Below, piece by piece: positions 6,056-15,315 of a stretch of 53,566 bases of DNA. The notes beneath the pieces are model-generated. The model was not told where the DNA came from and ran no database searches. It saw nothing but the letters and a program-made list of their open reading frames with translations. The translations under genes and the position numbers were made by a program. Location: positions 1-53,566 of IMG/VR virus record IMGVR_UViG_3300043823_000409, one strand, 5' to 3'. Position 1 is the stretch's first letter; the number at the start of each line of letters is the position of its first letter. This DNA comes from a virus.

Positions 6056-7930
6056 ATGGATCAATACCAAGAATATATCGCAGCCAGCCGTTACGCACGT
6101 TTTGTCGATGACAAACAACGACGTGAGACATGGGGCGAAACAGTAGACCGCTATGTAGACTATATCTTTAGTCGCACACCGAAAATTGCTGACAAGACAG
6201 AATTAAAAACCGAAATCCGCAGCGCCATTTATAACCTAGATTTAATGCCGTCCATGCGCGCCATGATGACAGCAGGAAAGAGTGCCGACCGTGACAATAC
6301 TTGCGTCTATAATTGCAGCTATCTCCCTATTGATGACCCCAAAGCGTTTGATGAGGCGATGTTTATCCTGCTCTGCGGAACTGGAGTGGGATTTAGCGTT
6401 GAATCCAAATACATCAGCCTTTTGCCTGAAGTGCCAGAACGACTTTATGAGTCCGAGCACACCATCTCAGTCCACGACAGCAAAGAAGGATGGGCAAAGT
6501 CATTGCGTCTACTCCTCGCACACCTCTATGCCGGAGAAATCCCAAAGTGGGACGTCTCTTCCATTCGCGCGGCAGGAAGTCGACTCAAAACTTTTGGTGG
6601 ACGAGCTTCCGGGCCAGAACCACTAGTTGACTTATTTAAGTTTGCTGTTAATATGTTCAAACACGCAACTGGTCGCAAGCTAAATAGCTTAGAGTGTCAC
6701 GACCTGATGTGTAAAATTGGTGAGGTTGTTGTAGTGGGTGGCGTACGTCGCTCTGCAATGATCTCGTTGTCTGATCTTGATGATGAAAGGATTCGTCATG
6801 CAAAAGCAGGACCTTGGTGGGAAACTGCTCCTCATCGTGCGCTCGCCAACAATAGCGCGGTTTATAATGAAACTCCTACTGTGGGTAAGTTCATGGAAGA
6901 GTGGCTTTCTCTTTATAATAGTCATTCGGGAGAGAGAGGCATTTTTAACCGTGAGGCTGCTAAGAAGACTGTGGAAAAATATGGCCATCGCAATCCCGAC
7001 TTCGACTTTGGAACTAACCCATGCTCAGAAATTATATTGCGCCCATATCAATTCTGTAACCTTACCGAAGCTGTAGTAAGACATGACGACACAAGAGAAA
7101 CACTATTGCGCAAAGTGCGCATCGCCGCTATCTTGGGTACCATCCAATCTACCTTCACAAAATTCCCCTATCTGCGCAAGGTGTGGCAGAGAAATACTGA
7201 AGAAGAGCGGTTACTGGGTGTTTCCCTCACCGGAATCTATGATAATCCCCTTCTCACAACACAAGGAGAACAACTAAATGAGTTACTCGGAGAACTTAGA
7301 GAAGCAGCGAGAGAGGCAAACAAAGAGTTTGCGCAACTTCTTGGCGTCCCAGCAAGCGCTGCGATCACGTGTGTCAAGCCTTCCGGAACAGTATCGCAAT
7401 TGGTGGATTCAGCATCTGGAATACACCCAAGGCATAGCAAGTATTATGTTAGACGAGTTCGAGGGGACAAGAAAGACCCTCTCACGCAATTCTTAATCAG
7501 CCAAGGAATACCAAATGAACCGTGCGTTTATAAACCTGATCAGACGGTGGTGTTTAGCTTTCCTATTAAAGCACCCGCCGGAATCACCAGAGACGACGTT
7601 ACACCAATTTCACACCTCGAACTATGGCTTACATATCAACGGCATTGGTGTGAGCATAAGCCAAGCGTTACAATCTCCGTTGAAGAAGGAGATTGGCCCA
7701 TGGTCGGAGCATGGACATGGGATCACTTCGACGAAATCTCCGGAGTCAGCTACCTTCCCTATGACGGTGGAACATATCGTCAAGCCCCGTACGAAGAGTG
7801 CGACGAAGCAACATACGAAAACCTTAAAGGAAGCATTCCGGCCATCAACTGGGACGACTTCAAAGAAGTCACGGACAACGTAGAAGGAGCTCAACAACTT
7901 GCGTGTAGCGCTGGAGTTTGTGAGTTATAA
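6056..7930 (+). CDS. nrdJ: Adenosylcobalamin-dependent ribonucleotide reductase, class II
   Basis: 624 aa, somewhat shorter than the monomeric Lactobacillus leichmannii enzyme (739 aa). It reduces ribonucleotides to deoxyribonucleotides for phage DNA synthesis using a B12 radical. Visible catalytic residues: Cys87 (TCVYNC) and Cys334 (QFCNL) as the reducing pair; NPCSE at 321-325 with Asn321, thiyl Cys323 and Glu325; and the C-terminal shuttle pair Cys617/Cys622 in ACSAGVCEL. The segment VKPSGTVSQL is also typical. There is no class I partner subunit and no class III activase in the window, so activity should depend on host cobalamin and be independent of oxygen. RBS: ACAGAGAATAATAA, weak. 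Confidence 0.92.
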   Translation: MDQYQEYIAASRYARFVDDKQRRETWGETVDRYVDYIFSRTPKIADKTELKTEIRSAIYNLDLMPSMRAMMTAGKSADRDNTCVYNCSYLPIDDPKAFDEAMFILLCGTGVGFSVESKYISLLPEVPERLYESEHTISVHDSKEGWAKSLRLLLAHLYAGEIPKWDVSSIRAAGSRLKTFGGRASGPEPLVDLFKFAVNMFKHATGRKLNSLECHDLMCKIGEVVVVGGVRRSAMISLSDLDDERIRHAKAGPWWETAPHRALANNSAVYNETPTVGKFMEEWLSLYNSHSGERGIFNREAAKKTVEKYGHRNPDFDFGTNPCSEIILRPYQFCNLTEAVVRHDDTRETLLRKVRIAAILGTIQSTFTKFPYLRKVWQRNTEEERLLGVSLTGIYDNPLLTTQGEQLNELLGELREAAREANKEFAQLLGVPASAAITCVKPSGTVSQLVDSASGIHPRHSKYYVRRVRGDKKDPLTQFLISQGIPNEPCVYKPDQTVVFSFPIKAPAGITRDDVTPISHLELWLTYQRHWCEHKPSVTISVEEGDWPMVGAWTWDHFDEISGVSYLPYDGGTYRQAPYEECDEATYENLKGSIPAINWDDFKEVTDNVEGAQQLACSAGVCEL

Positions 7931-8042
7931 TTAAGTTTGTTCGGACTAATGTAGGGTAATCGAAAGAACACGGAGCCGGTGGTCCCGTCTACATAACCAC
8001 CGCCATTAACCACGGATACGTCCGTTTGCCATAGGAGCATTT
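7931..8042. other. Structured leader between nrdJ and the J-domain-like gene
   Basis: 112 bases without a gene. CGGTGGT and ACCACCG form a 7-bp stem, and ACGGA-TACG-TCCGT forms a compact hairpin with a TACG loop shortly before the RBS (ATAGGAGC). There is no T-run, so it is a leader or processing structure rather than a clear terminator. Confidence 0.35.
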
Positions 8043-8336
8043 ATGAGTTCTAAACTTTGTTCACAATGTGGTACTTGGTTTTATATTGAGCCACATGAAC
8101 AGTGGAAAAAGATTTGTTTAAGTTGTTGGAAGAAAAATAAGAAAAAGGCCGAAGAAGCTGAAGCATTTGCTGATTCATTTTTTAAAAGTCCAAAACAGTG
8201 GCGAGATGAGCAAAGAATCATACCGAAAGATATGATGCAAAGACTAATCTTTCTTTGTCATCCGGACAAGCACAACAACAGTGAAGCGTCTAATCTGGCG
8301 ACAACATGGTTAATTAAACAAAGAGACTCATTATGA
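8043..8336 (+). CDS. Zinc-ribbon protein with J-domain-like HPD motif
   Basis: 97 aa. N-terminal four-cysteine knuckle: Cys6/Cys9 (CSQC) and Cys25/Cys28 (CLSC), spacing as in a zinc ribbon. A Lys/Glu-rich helix follows, then LIFLCHPDKHNNSEAS with His73-Pro74-Asp75, the signature tripeptide of J-domains that activates DnaK-type Hsp70, followed by a helix. The order helix-HPD-helix is right, but the domain is short. The stop overlaps the polymerase start (ATGA at 8333-8336), so it may be coupled with polymerase expression. A role in bringing host DnaK or DNA to the replisome is inference. Confidence 0.7.
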   Translation: MSSKLCSQCGTWFYIEPHEQWKKICLSCWKKNKKKAEEAEAFADSFFKSPKQWRDEQRIIPKDMMQRLIFLCHPDKHNNSEASNLATTWLIKQRDSL

Positions 8337-10285
8337 TCTACTCAATCGACTTTGAAACCCGTTCAACCATCGACCTAGCCGACCAAGGCCTCGACATCTA
8401 CGCCAACGACCCCAGCACAGAAGTCCTGTGTATTGCGGCTGGCACAACCACCGAAAATGTATGGGTCTGCGACCCCAAAATGGTAGCCCCATCTTGGATG
8501 GGCGGGCTATTAAAGCACGTTTACGGCGGTGGCAAAATCCAAGCATGGAACGCCATGTTCGAGTACACCATCTGGAACTGCGTCTGTGTGCCTAAATACG
8601 GCTGGCCGCCACTAAAGCTAGAGCAGTGCATTGACACCATGGCCATAGCGGCAGCCAATAACGTACCGCAGGCCTTGGGTGACGCCGCCAGCTTCATGGA
8701 CGCAAACCAGCAAAAAGACACCCGTGGCAGATATCTAATCCAAAAGCTCTGCAAACCCAACCGTAAAGGCGAATTTGAGGCCGATCCAGAGCTCATGCGC
8801 GAACTGTTTGATTATTGTGCACAAGACGTCCGTGCTGAGATGGCCATAGGAGCCGTTTTAAGGCCCCTCTCAGACGCGGAGCAAGATATCTGGACCCTCA
8901 CCCAGCGGATTAACGTTAGAGGCGTTCCTGTGGCCCCTAAAGAGCTCCAGAACGCCGTCAAGGCAGTCAACGATGCTCAGGCAGCCCTTGACGCCCAATG
9001 TGTCTCCTTGACCGGTTTTAAGCCCTCAGAACGCGCTAAATTGCTGGGGTGGGTTAATAAGGCATTGACGGCGATTGGACAGGCCCAATTAGACGACTTT
9101 ACCGAAAAGACCGTTTCAGCTATGTTAGTGGACACTAACTTACCACAACACATTCGCCGTGCCTTGGAACTAAGGCAAGAAGGAAGCCAAACTAGCGTGG
9201 CTAAGTACGCTAAAATGTTGGAGATTCAACGTGAAGGAAAAATTCGGAACACACTGGTATATCATGGCGCTAGTACTGGCCGCTGGGCGAGCCGTGGCGG
9301 TCTTAATCTCCAGAATATTGCGAGGCCCACTTTGGGAACAAGTGAGACACAAGAACAACTTATTGCAGAAGCAATACCAAGAGTATTTGGCGGGGCAACT
9401 GGGAGTATGCGAGAACTCTCCTCTTTGGTCCGCTCTGCTATTGTTGCACCAACAGGAAAAACCTTCGTTGACGTGGATTTTAGCTCAATTGAAAACCGAG
9501 TTGGGGTTTGGCTCGCAGGACAAAACGACAAAGTGAAAATGTTCCGAGCTGGGTTGGATGAGTATAAGACGTTTGCTAGTGAGTCTTTGTATCGTGTACC
9601 TTATGATGATGTCACCAAAGACATGCGACAAGTTAGTAAGTCGGCTGTTCTTGGGGCTATGTTCGGTCAGGGCGCCAAGGGACTCGTTAAGTACGCAGAA
9701 GGAATGGGAGTATCGCTTACAGAAGAGATGGCTAAGAATGCTGTAGACAACTACCGCAAGTCTTACTCTAGGGTAAAACTGTTGTGGGCAGCATGCGAAG
9801 CCGCCGCGATTGATGCGGTTCAGAATCCCGGAACGGGATATGCTGCCGGTCAGAAGATAAAGATGAAGGTTGCTAAGGGAGCGTTGTGGATGTGCTTGCC
9901 ATCAGGCCGCTTGATCTGCTGGCAGAGGCCAGAGCTCGAGTTGCTCACCACACCATGGGGGCAAGAGAAGCTCAGCGTTACCGTTCATAGTCAGAACACC
10001 TACACCCGGCAGTGGAGCAGAAACGCCCTCATCGGCAGCTCTATCTTCCAGTCCGCCGTGCAAGGAACAGCTAGAGACTTTTTGGCGAGCGCAATGTTGA
10101 ACTTGGAGCTCCATGGTTACGAGATTATCAACTCTATTCACGATGAGGTATTGCTCCTAGTAGATGAGGATGGTGCAAAAGAGGCTTTGGATGATGTCAT
10201 CATGCTTATGACAACATCACCTAAGTGGGCATCTGACTTCCCCCTAGCTGCAGAGGGATGGGTTGGTAATCGTTACAGAAAGTGA
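8333..10285 (+). CDS. polA: Family A DNA polymerase with 3'-5' exonuclease domain
   Basis: 650 aa. The N-terminal exonuclease carries motif I (IDFETRS), motif II (NAMFEYTIWN) and motif III (YCAQDVRAE). The polymerase domain has motif A (VDVDFSSIENRV, equivalent to DYSQIELR), motif B (KSAVLGAMFGQG, equivalent to KxxNFGxxYG) and motif C (SIHDEVLLLV, with the catalytic HDE). Motifs A and B are somewhat divergent from T7 or E. coli. It is presumably the replicative enzyme. It starts inside the J-domain-like gene stop and ends one base before the convergent late gene at 10286, with no terminator between. Confidence 0.93.
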   Translation: MIYSIDFETRSTIDLADQGLDIYANDPSTEVLCIAAGTTTENVWVCDPKMVAPSWMGGLLKHVYGGGKIQAWNAMFEYTIWNCVCVPKYGWPPLKLEQCIDTMAIAAANNVPQALGDAASFMDANQQKDTRGRYLIQKLCKPNRKGEFEADPELMRELFDYCAQDVRAEMAIGAVLRPLSDAEQDIWTLTQRINVRGVPVAPKELQNAVKAVNDAQAALDAQCVSLTGFKPSERAKLLGWVNKALTAIGQAQLDDFTEKTVSAMLVDTNLPQHIRRALELRQEGSQTSVAKYAKMLEIQREGKIRNTLVYHGASTGRWASRGGLNLQNIARPTLGTSETQEQLIAEAIPRVFGGATGSMRELSSLVRSAIVAPTGKTFVDVDFSSIENRVGVWLAGQNDKVKMFRAGLDEYKTFASESLYRVPYDDVTKDMRQVSKSAVLGAMFGQGAKGLVKYAEGMGVSLTEEMAKNAVDNYRKSYSRVKLLWAACEAAAIDAVQNPGTGYAAGQKIKMKVAKGALWMCLPSGRLICWQRPELELLTTPWGQEKLSVTVHSQNTYTRQWSRNALIGSSIFQSAVQGTARDFLASAMLNLELHGYEIINSIHDEVLLLVDEDGAKEALDDVIMLMTTSPKWASDFPLAAEGWVGNRYRK

Positions 10286-12415
10286 TTAAATGCTGCCGCC
10301 GTCTTTATGGCCGGCGTCTTCTAATCTCCGTAGGTATTCTTCTGTAATAAGTTGGTTGGGTGTGCCTTTACCTTTTAAGCCACGGGTAAAGTCCATATAC
10401 CCAGCCGGCCTACCTTTAAACTCATGCACTAAGTTAAGCCAGTCTGGTATAGCCAATTCCTTCGGAACAGGCGTAAAGGCAACACCTTGGTCTTCACCAT
10501 GCAAGATGTATGGGAAAGCTGAATGCAAATCAGGACGATGTGATACTTCATTATTCAAAGTGAATAAACGAGTACCAACCGAATGTGTTGGTGATCCAAC
10601 AGTCATCGGGTCTGTCATCTCTTGCATAATGCCGGGATAATCAAAAATCTGACCTTTTTTACCGCCAACGCCCTTACCACTTAATACCGTAGAGATGGCG
10701 CCTCGGCGATCAAATGTATTGCCCAATTGTGCTAAGTGTTCTGGATTAGCAACATCAATGCCACCTTGGAATAATGGAGCGTATTCCGGGTATTGTGTCA
10801 GTCTTGCGTTCATTTCAGCGCGCAATTCAGGAGTCAACGCGCCGCTAGCAGCTTGTCTATTAAACTCATTGGTCAGTGCGTCATAAACGTGTTGATTGGA
10901 ATGGTGTTGCGTTTCAGCCCCAATCATTGGAGACCAGATAGCTTGTCCTTCAGGAAAGCGTTTATTTAAGTTGATGATTCCGCTTGCAGTAGATTGTTTT
11001 CCAACACCCCATGCGGCGTCTTCGTATGCTGGATCTACTTGTTGAAAGCGAGAAAATCCAGGACCACCAAGATCACCTTCTGTAGAACGCATTCTATCTG
11101 ATTGTGTGGTGTTCAACCACTTACCTTCATGCGGCGCAAGGGCCTCACTGGCGCGAACAATTTTTGTCGAACCAACCACCGGAACTTGCATGCCCAATTC
11201 AGCCAATGCTTTTGGATCGCCTTGAGTCATCATAGACTCATAGGTATCTCCCGGGAATGCTTTATTCAACAATGCCATTTGATCTGCTTGATTTTGTTCA
11301 AACTTTTGTGGCAAACTTTTAATATGTTCAACAACAGCAGAAGTCATTGGTGAATCTGTTGGCGGGGTATATCCTTGCAATACGCTTGAGAGAGTTGGTC
11401 TGCCGATGGAGGCGGCACCCTCATCGGCATCAGACTTTGGGTATTGACCACCATCTGCGTAACTTTGTACAGCACCACCTTGGGCATAATCCCGACCCAG
11501 TAGCGCGTCCAAGCCATAGTTAATCACTGGAGCAGCCAATGCAGCGCCTGTGCCTAATCCGCGAGCCAGTGGAAAAGGAAACATAGATGCGGCAGAACCT
11601 AATGCTCCGAGACCACTAACGATTGCACGACCATAATCATTATGTGCAGCACGTTCTATCGCGTCAGCTCCAAGTGCGCCAGCACCAGCTAAAGAAAATA
11701 CTGGAGCCGCTGTGGTCAACACCTTTCCGGGCAAACCACCGGGAGTCAAAAATTTACCGACCCTATTTAATACAGATGGAACTTCTTCAGTTGCTTCTTT
11801 AGAAGCCAAATATTCAGCTGCACGCTTTTGTGCATCTTCTACAATCTGGGCTTCTTTTGCCGCGGCAGATTCAGCACGCGTTTGGGCCGCAGATTTAGGC
11901 CCAACCATCACACCACCCACATTTTCACCACCAGCTAGTTCACCGCCCCTACCAATTGTTCTGGCCATGTCTCTAGCTTGCGCCAAGTCTTCACCGGCCA
12001 TTTGTCCTCCAGGGATATATTGACCACCGGATAATTTAGATAGCCACTTTTCGCCGCCAACTAAATCTGGAGCTGCTTCTACTGTAACAGAGGGCTTCAA
12101 ATTTTTAGAGATCTGTTCGCCGATGGCAGAACCCAAAGTTTGGGCTCCTTTACTCAATTTATGCTCTAACGCATAGTAACCACCAATCGCTGGAGTAATA
12201 TATTTGGCGCCAGAAGCACCGATGCCTGCTCCAATTGCGCGGTTAGCTGCCATATCACTTTCTTTAGGCTCCGCTGCAGTTGTTGGGGCCGCTGCAGTTG
12301 GATCATTTTGTAAAGCCTGCAACGTATTGTCGGATAATTGGTCATATCGACCGTTGGCAATATGCCCTAATTCTTCGTCACTTAGCGTTGAATAATCAAG
12401 GTTTTTTGGTTCCAT
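10286..12415 (-). CDS. Large virion protein, putative internal/ejection protein
   Basis: 709 aa. N-terminal acidic segment (SDEELGHIANGRYDQLSDN), then an Ala/Gly-rich region with hydrophobic glycine-rich stretches around residues 60-80 and 225-310 that could insert into membranes, a short linker (GGAVQSYADGGQY), and a C-terminal globular part (~400-709) with EGKWLNTTQSDRM, GPGFSRFQQVDPAYEDAAWGVG and WLNLVHEFKGRPAGYM. The C-terminal type occurs in environmental phage virion proteins; enzymatic function is unknown to me. As the last gene of the late operon beside the muramidase protein, it is likely delivered with the DNA. Its stop abuts the polymerase stop. Confidence 0.5.
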   Translation of the reverse strand: MEPKNLDYSTLSDEELGHIANGRYDQLSDNTLQALQNDPTAAAPTTAAEPKESDMAANRAIGAGIGASGAKYITPAIGGYYALEHKLSKGAQTLGSAIGEQISKNLKPSVTVEAAPDLVGGEKWLSKLSGGQYIPGGQMAGEDLAQARDMARTIGRGGELAGGENVGGVMVGPKSAAQTRAESAAAKEAQIVEDAQKRAAEYLASKEATEEVPSVLNRVGKFLTPGGLPGKVLTTAAPVFSLAGAGALGADAIERAAHNDYGRAIVSGLGALGSAASMFPFPLARGLGTGAALAAPVINYGLDALLGRDYAQGGAVQSYADGGQYPKSDADEGAASIGRPTLSSVLQGYTPPTDSPMTSAVVEHIKSLPQKFEQNQADQMALLNKAFPGDTYESMMTQGDPKALAELGMQVPVVGSTKIVRASEALAPHEGKWLNTTQSDRMRSTEGDLGGPGFSRFQQVDPAYEDAAWGVGKQSTASGIINLNKRFPEGQAIWSPMIGAETQHHSNQHVYDALTNEFNRQAASGALTPELRAEMNARLTQYPEYAPLFQGGIDVANPEHLAQLGNTFDRRGAISTVLSGKGVGGKKGQIFDYPGIMQEMTDPMTVGSPTHSVGTRLFTLNNEVSHRPDLHSAFPYILHGEDQGVAFTPVPKELAIPDWLNLVHEFKGRPAGYMDFTRGLKGKGTPNQLITEEYLRRLEDAGHKDGGSI

Positions 12416-14433
12416 TATTTAGTTCCTTGTGCGGCCTTACGTCTTTCAATTTCTGCTCGAGCTCTATCTGCAACACTATCCTCTGGCTTAACTAAACCAC
12501 GATAAGTATCAATAAAGTGTTGTTTTGCTTGGTCTCTAAAGCTGGTGTATTCCGGCGAACGTTCAAATTGATCAAAACTTGCCAATCTACCACCATTAGC
12601 TTTAGACCAAGAATCCCACATTTGTTGCTTTTTAATTTGGAAGTCTGCAGCGTCATGGATTAAACGCGCATTTCTAGCATTTACTTCAGGAGGCAATTCA
12701 GTACCAATACCTTTTGCACCCATAGCCATTTTCTCCAAACCAATACCCATACGAGCGCCGTGGAAAACTTGAGCCGCAAATTGGATACCTAACTTTTGAC
12801 TTGCGTTACTAATCGTACGGTAATCTTCAAGTTCTTTAGGTGAGAATTTGTTTGTAACATATTCCTCTTCCAATTCAGCAGGAGTTTTATTGCTTACATG
12901 CTTTGATATAGTATATAGTGCAGTAGCAGTCTTATCTCCACCATGTAAATAACCAGCAACATGTTTTCTATTAGGATCTTCTACAATATCCAAAACAGCT
13001 TTAGCAGCAGGCATTGTTTCTTCTGAGGCAGCTCTGGCTAATTTGTTCATTTCAGATTGAGCTTTACCAGCTTCTTCAGCCGCAGTATCAGCTTCTTTAC
13101 TACCAGCTTGTAAATTGGCCTTTTTAGTATCTTCCCAGTCTTTTTTAGCGGCATCAGCTTCTGCTTTAGTTCCGTATTTAGAGCTATCGAAAGTGTCACC
13201 TTGAACAAAAGGCACGCCATTTCTTTGGCGAATAACATCCGCCACTTCTCCAGATACATCTCCCAGACGCTTATTCCAAACTGGTAATAACGCCCCGTAT
13301 TTGGCTGGGTTGCTGTTAGCTAAGTTATTATAGTCAACGGCGCGTTGAGCGTACATTTTTTGTGCGTCACCGCCAGTTTTTGCAATTAAATCTTTTGCGT
13401 ATTCTGGACCTTGGTTAACAGAAGCATCAAATGCAACAACAGCAGCATCATGTGGAAGATTTCCAATACCCACTGGATCCCAGTATTTATTTTTATAGAT
13501 CTGCGTTGCTTGATCGCGTGTTAAGTTTTTAATATCCACACCGGGGTTTGCGCCGCCGTTGATACCCATATTGACCGGATATCCATTACTATCAGCCGCG
13601 CTATATCCACCTTCACGATTATCGATAAGATTATTTACTATGGCGTTAAAATCAGTTGTCTGTTTACCTGTTTGTCGATCAATTTGTGGCATTGATCTTG
13701 GTCTTGTAGTATTAGTATGCTCTTGCTTACTAATTGCAGACATGTCACCAAAGTTCTGAGCGTAGTTTACAGCGTCTTTGTCGTCCATTCCAATGTTTTT
13801 AGCGGTTTTGAAATACTGCCATTGCTGCGGGTTCCAATCAACATAACCAATGTTTTTAATGAACCCTTGTTGCTGGACAAATGATGCTGGCTCATTTGCA
13901 AATTTAGATGCGTTTCCAGCTTCAGTTTTAAAATAATTCTGGAGGATATCTCTTTGCTCGCTATTAGAACGTGCGAGCGCCAGTTCATTTTTAACAGATG
14001 GAGGAAGGTTCACACCGTTAACGCTGTTTGGCACATTGCCACCAACGCCAACGCCAATTTGTTGTAAACTTTTTCCTATTGCATCTTCTTGCTTTTGTGC
14101 AGCACCATAAGCCGCCATTTGCTGCTGATAGTTCATAATCTGCTGATCTTCAGCAGCTTTTTGTCTATCATAATTAACCAGCGATTCAGGACCGTGTGCT
14201 GCAGCATATGCGCGATTGATTCCGCCCATAAACTTAGACCAACCACTAGTTCTCTGATCAATGAAATCTTGCATGTTGTTTAAGATTTCTTTTGTAGCAG
14301 TGGGATCCATAGCAATCGTGCCCTGGATTCCTGTACTCTTTGGCGCCGCAATTTGAACAGCGCTTTGCAGCGGCGAAGAACTGCTCGAGCTATCTGGTTG
14401 TGTTGGTTGGTTGTCTAATGCTTCTAATGCCAT
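12415..14433 (-). CDS. Virion-associated muramidase (GH108-type) internal protein
   Basis: 672 aa. Residues ~262-400 hold a GH108-like N-acetylmuramidase domain: Glu274 in NREGGYSAADSNGYPVNMGI is the expected catalytic acid, followed by ATQIYKNKYWDPVGIGNLPHDAAVVAFDASVNQG. The flanks are long, polar and helical: an N-terminal Gln-rich part at 60-130 and a C-terminal Ala/Lys/Glu-rich coil. A lysozyme domain inside a large virion protein fits local peptidoglycan opening during DNA entry, like T7 gp16 or other ejection proteins. Its stop and the next gene's start overlap at 12415. Confidence 0.8.
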   Translation of the reverse strand: MALEALDNQPTQPDSSSSSSPLQSAVQIAAPKSTGIQGTIAMDPTATKEILNNMQDFIDQRTSGWSKFMGGINRAYAAAHGPESLVNYDRQKAAEDQQIMNYQQQMAAYGAAQKQEDAIGKSLQQIGVGVGGNVPNSVNGVNLPPSVKNELALARSNSEQRDILQNYFKTEAGNASKFANEPASFVQQQGFIKNIGYVDWNPQQWQYFKTAKNIGMDDKDAVNYAQNFGDMSAISKQEHTNTTRPRSMPQIDRQTGKQTTDFNAIVNNLIDNREGGYSAADSNGYPVNMGINGGANPGVDIKNLTRDQATQIYKNKYWDPVGIGNLPHDAAVVAFDASVNQGPEYAKDLIAKTGGDAQKMYAQRAVDYNNLANSNPAKYGALLPVWNKRLGDVSGEVADVIRQRNGVPFVQGDTFDSSKYGTKAEADAAKKDWEDTKKANLQAGSKEADTAAEEAGKAQSEMNKLARAASEETMPAAKAVLDIVEDPNRKHVAGYLHGGDKTATALYTISKHVSNKTPAELEEEYVTNKFSPKELEDYRTISNASQKLGIQFAAQVFHGARMGIGLEKMAMGAKGIGTELPPEVNARNARLIHDAADFQIKKQQMWDSWSKANGGRLASFDQFERSPEYTSFRDQAKQHFIDTYRGLVKPEDSVADRARAEIERRKAAQGTK

Positions 14434-14439
14434 GATTTA

Positions 14440-15315
14440 TTAGCCTCCACTTGTCAGACTAAAATTGCTACACTTAAATGTTCCTCCACCACCCTGCGCT
14501 ATCGTGCAAGCATTTAAAGGGTTTATTATAGATGAAGCTCCACTCAAACCACCAGTCACCCCTAAAGTCTTTAACAAACTGCACAATCCAGCAACACCGC
14601 CAGTAATCGCATTACCCAAAGTAGATAATTGACCCAATGCAGAACCTTGTGTTTGACCTGTTACCGTAGCTGGCGCATTGATTGCGTTAATCAAATTAGC
14701 GTAGTTTGTTGCAGTTTGGAATGGAGCATTAGTCTGAGCTGCACCGGTTGTCAAATTGGCAGATAAACATTGTGCTCCAACGTTACCGAGCGCGCTAGCT
14801 GCGGTCGCTCCAGTAGATTGGTTTTGTAATGCAGATTGCATTTGTTGTGATGCTAATGTATCAAAGGCATTTGTCTTTGCTGTGTCTAAAGCAGTTTGAC
14901 CGCGCAGACTTCCAAAGTTACCAGAACCAATATTGGCTGCTTGAGTTGGTGCCAATGTTTGTGGCATGAGCTGGCACAATTGTTGCTGTTGCGCAGCAAA
15001 CAAGCCGCCTAGAGCAGTGCTCGTATTTGGAGTAACTTTGCCTGTTGTTGAGCAAGTGATCCAAGGATTAGCTGCGCCGGTAGCAATTTGATTTAGCGTT
15101 CCTTGTGCCTGCTTGAACGCGTTACAAGGGTTTTGTAATGTGTTTACGGCATTTTGGGATGTTGTATTGGCAAACGATGGTGCAGCAGATGCAGCATTGC
15201 CCGCTTGATTAACAATGTTTTGCTGGGCGGTTGAATACCAAGATGGTAATGTCGTTTGTTGTACCGCTGAGCATTGTAACAGGTTATTTAAACCTGATGA
15301 GCATGTTGTTCCCAT
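14440..15315 (-). CDS. Putative virion protein, Ala/Gln/Thr-rich
   Basis: 291 aa. Low-complexity helical sequence rich in Ala, Gln, Asn and Thr with a QQQ tract (FAAQQQQLCQLM), nine scattered cysteines and a glycine-rich C-terminus. No domain recognised. It starts at the stop of the 1458-aa protein and lies ahead of the muramidase protein, in the place where short-tailed phages keep core or ejection proteins. Assignment rests on context. Confidence 0.5.
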   Translation of the reverse strand: MGTTCSSGLNNLLQCSAVQQTTLPSWYSTAQQNIVNQAGNAASAAPSFANTTSQNAVNTLQNPCNAFKQAQGTLNQIATGAANPWITCSTTGKVTPNTSTALGGLFAAQQQQLCQLMPQTLAPTQAANIGSGNFGSLRGQTALDTAKTNAFDTLASQQMQSALQNQSTGATAASALGNVGAQCLSANLTTGAAQTNAPFQTATNYANLINAINAPATVTGQTQGSALGQLSTLGNAITGGVAGLCSLLKTLGVTGGLSGASSIINPLNACTIAQGGGGTFKCSNFSLTSGG

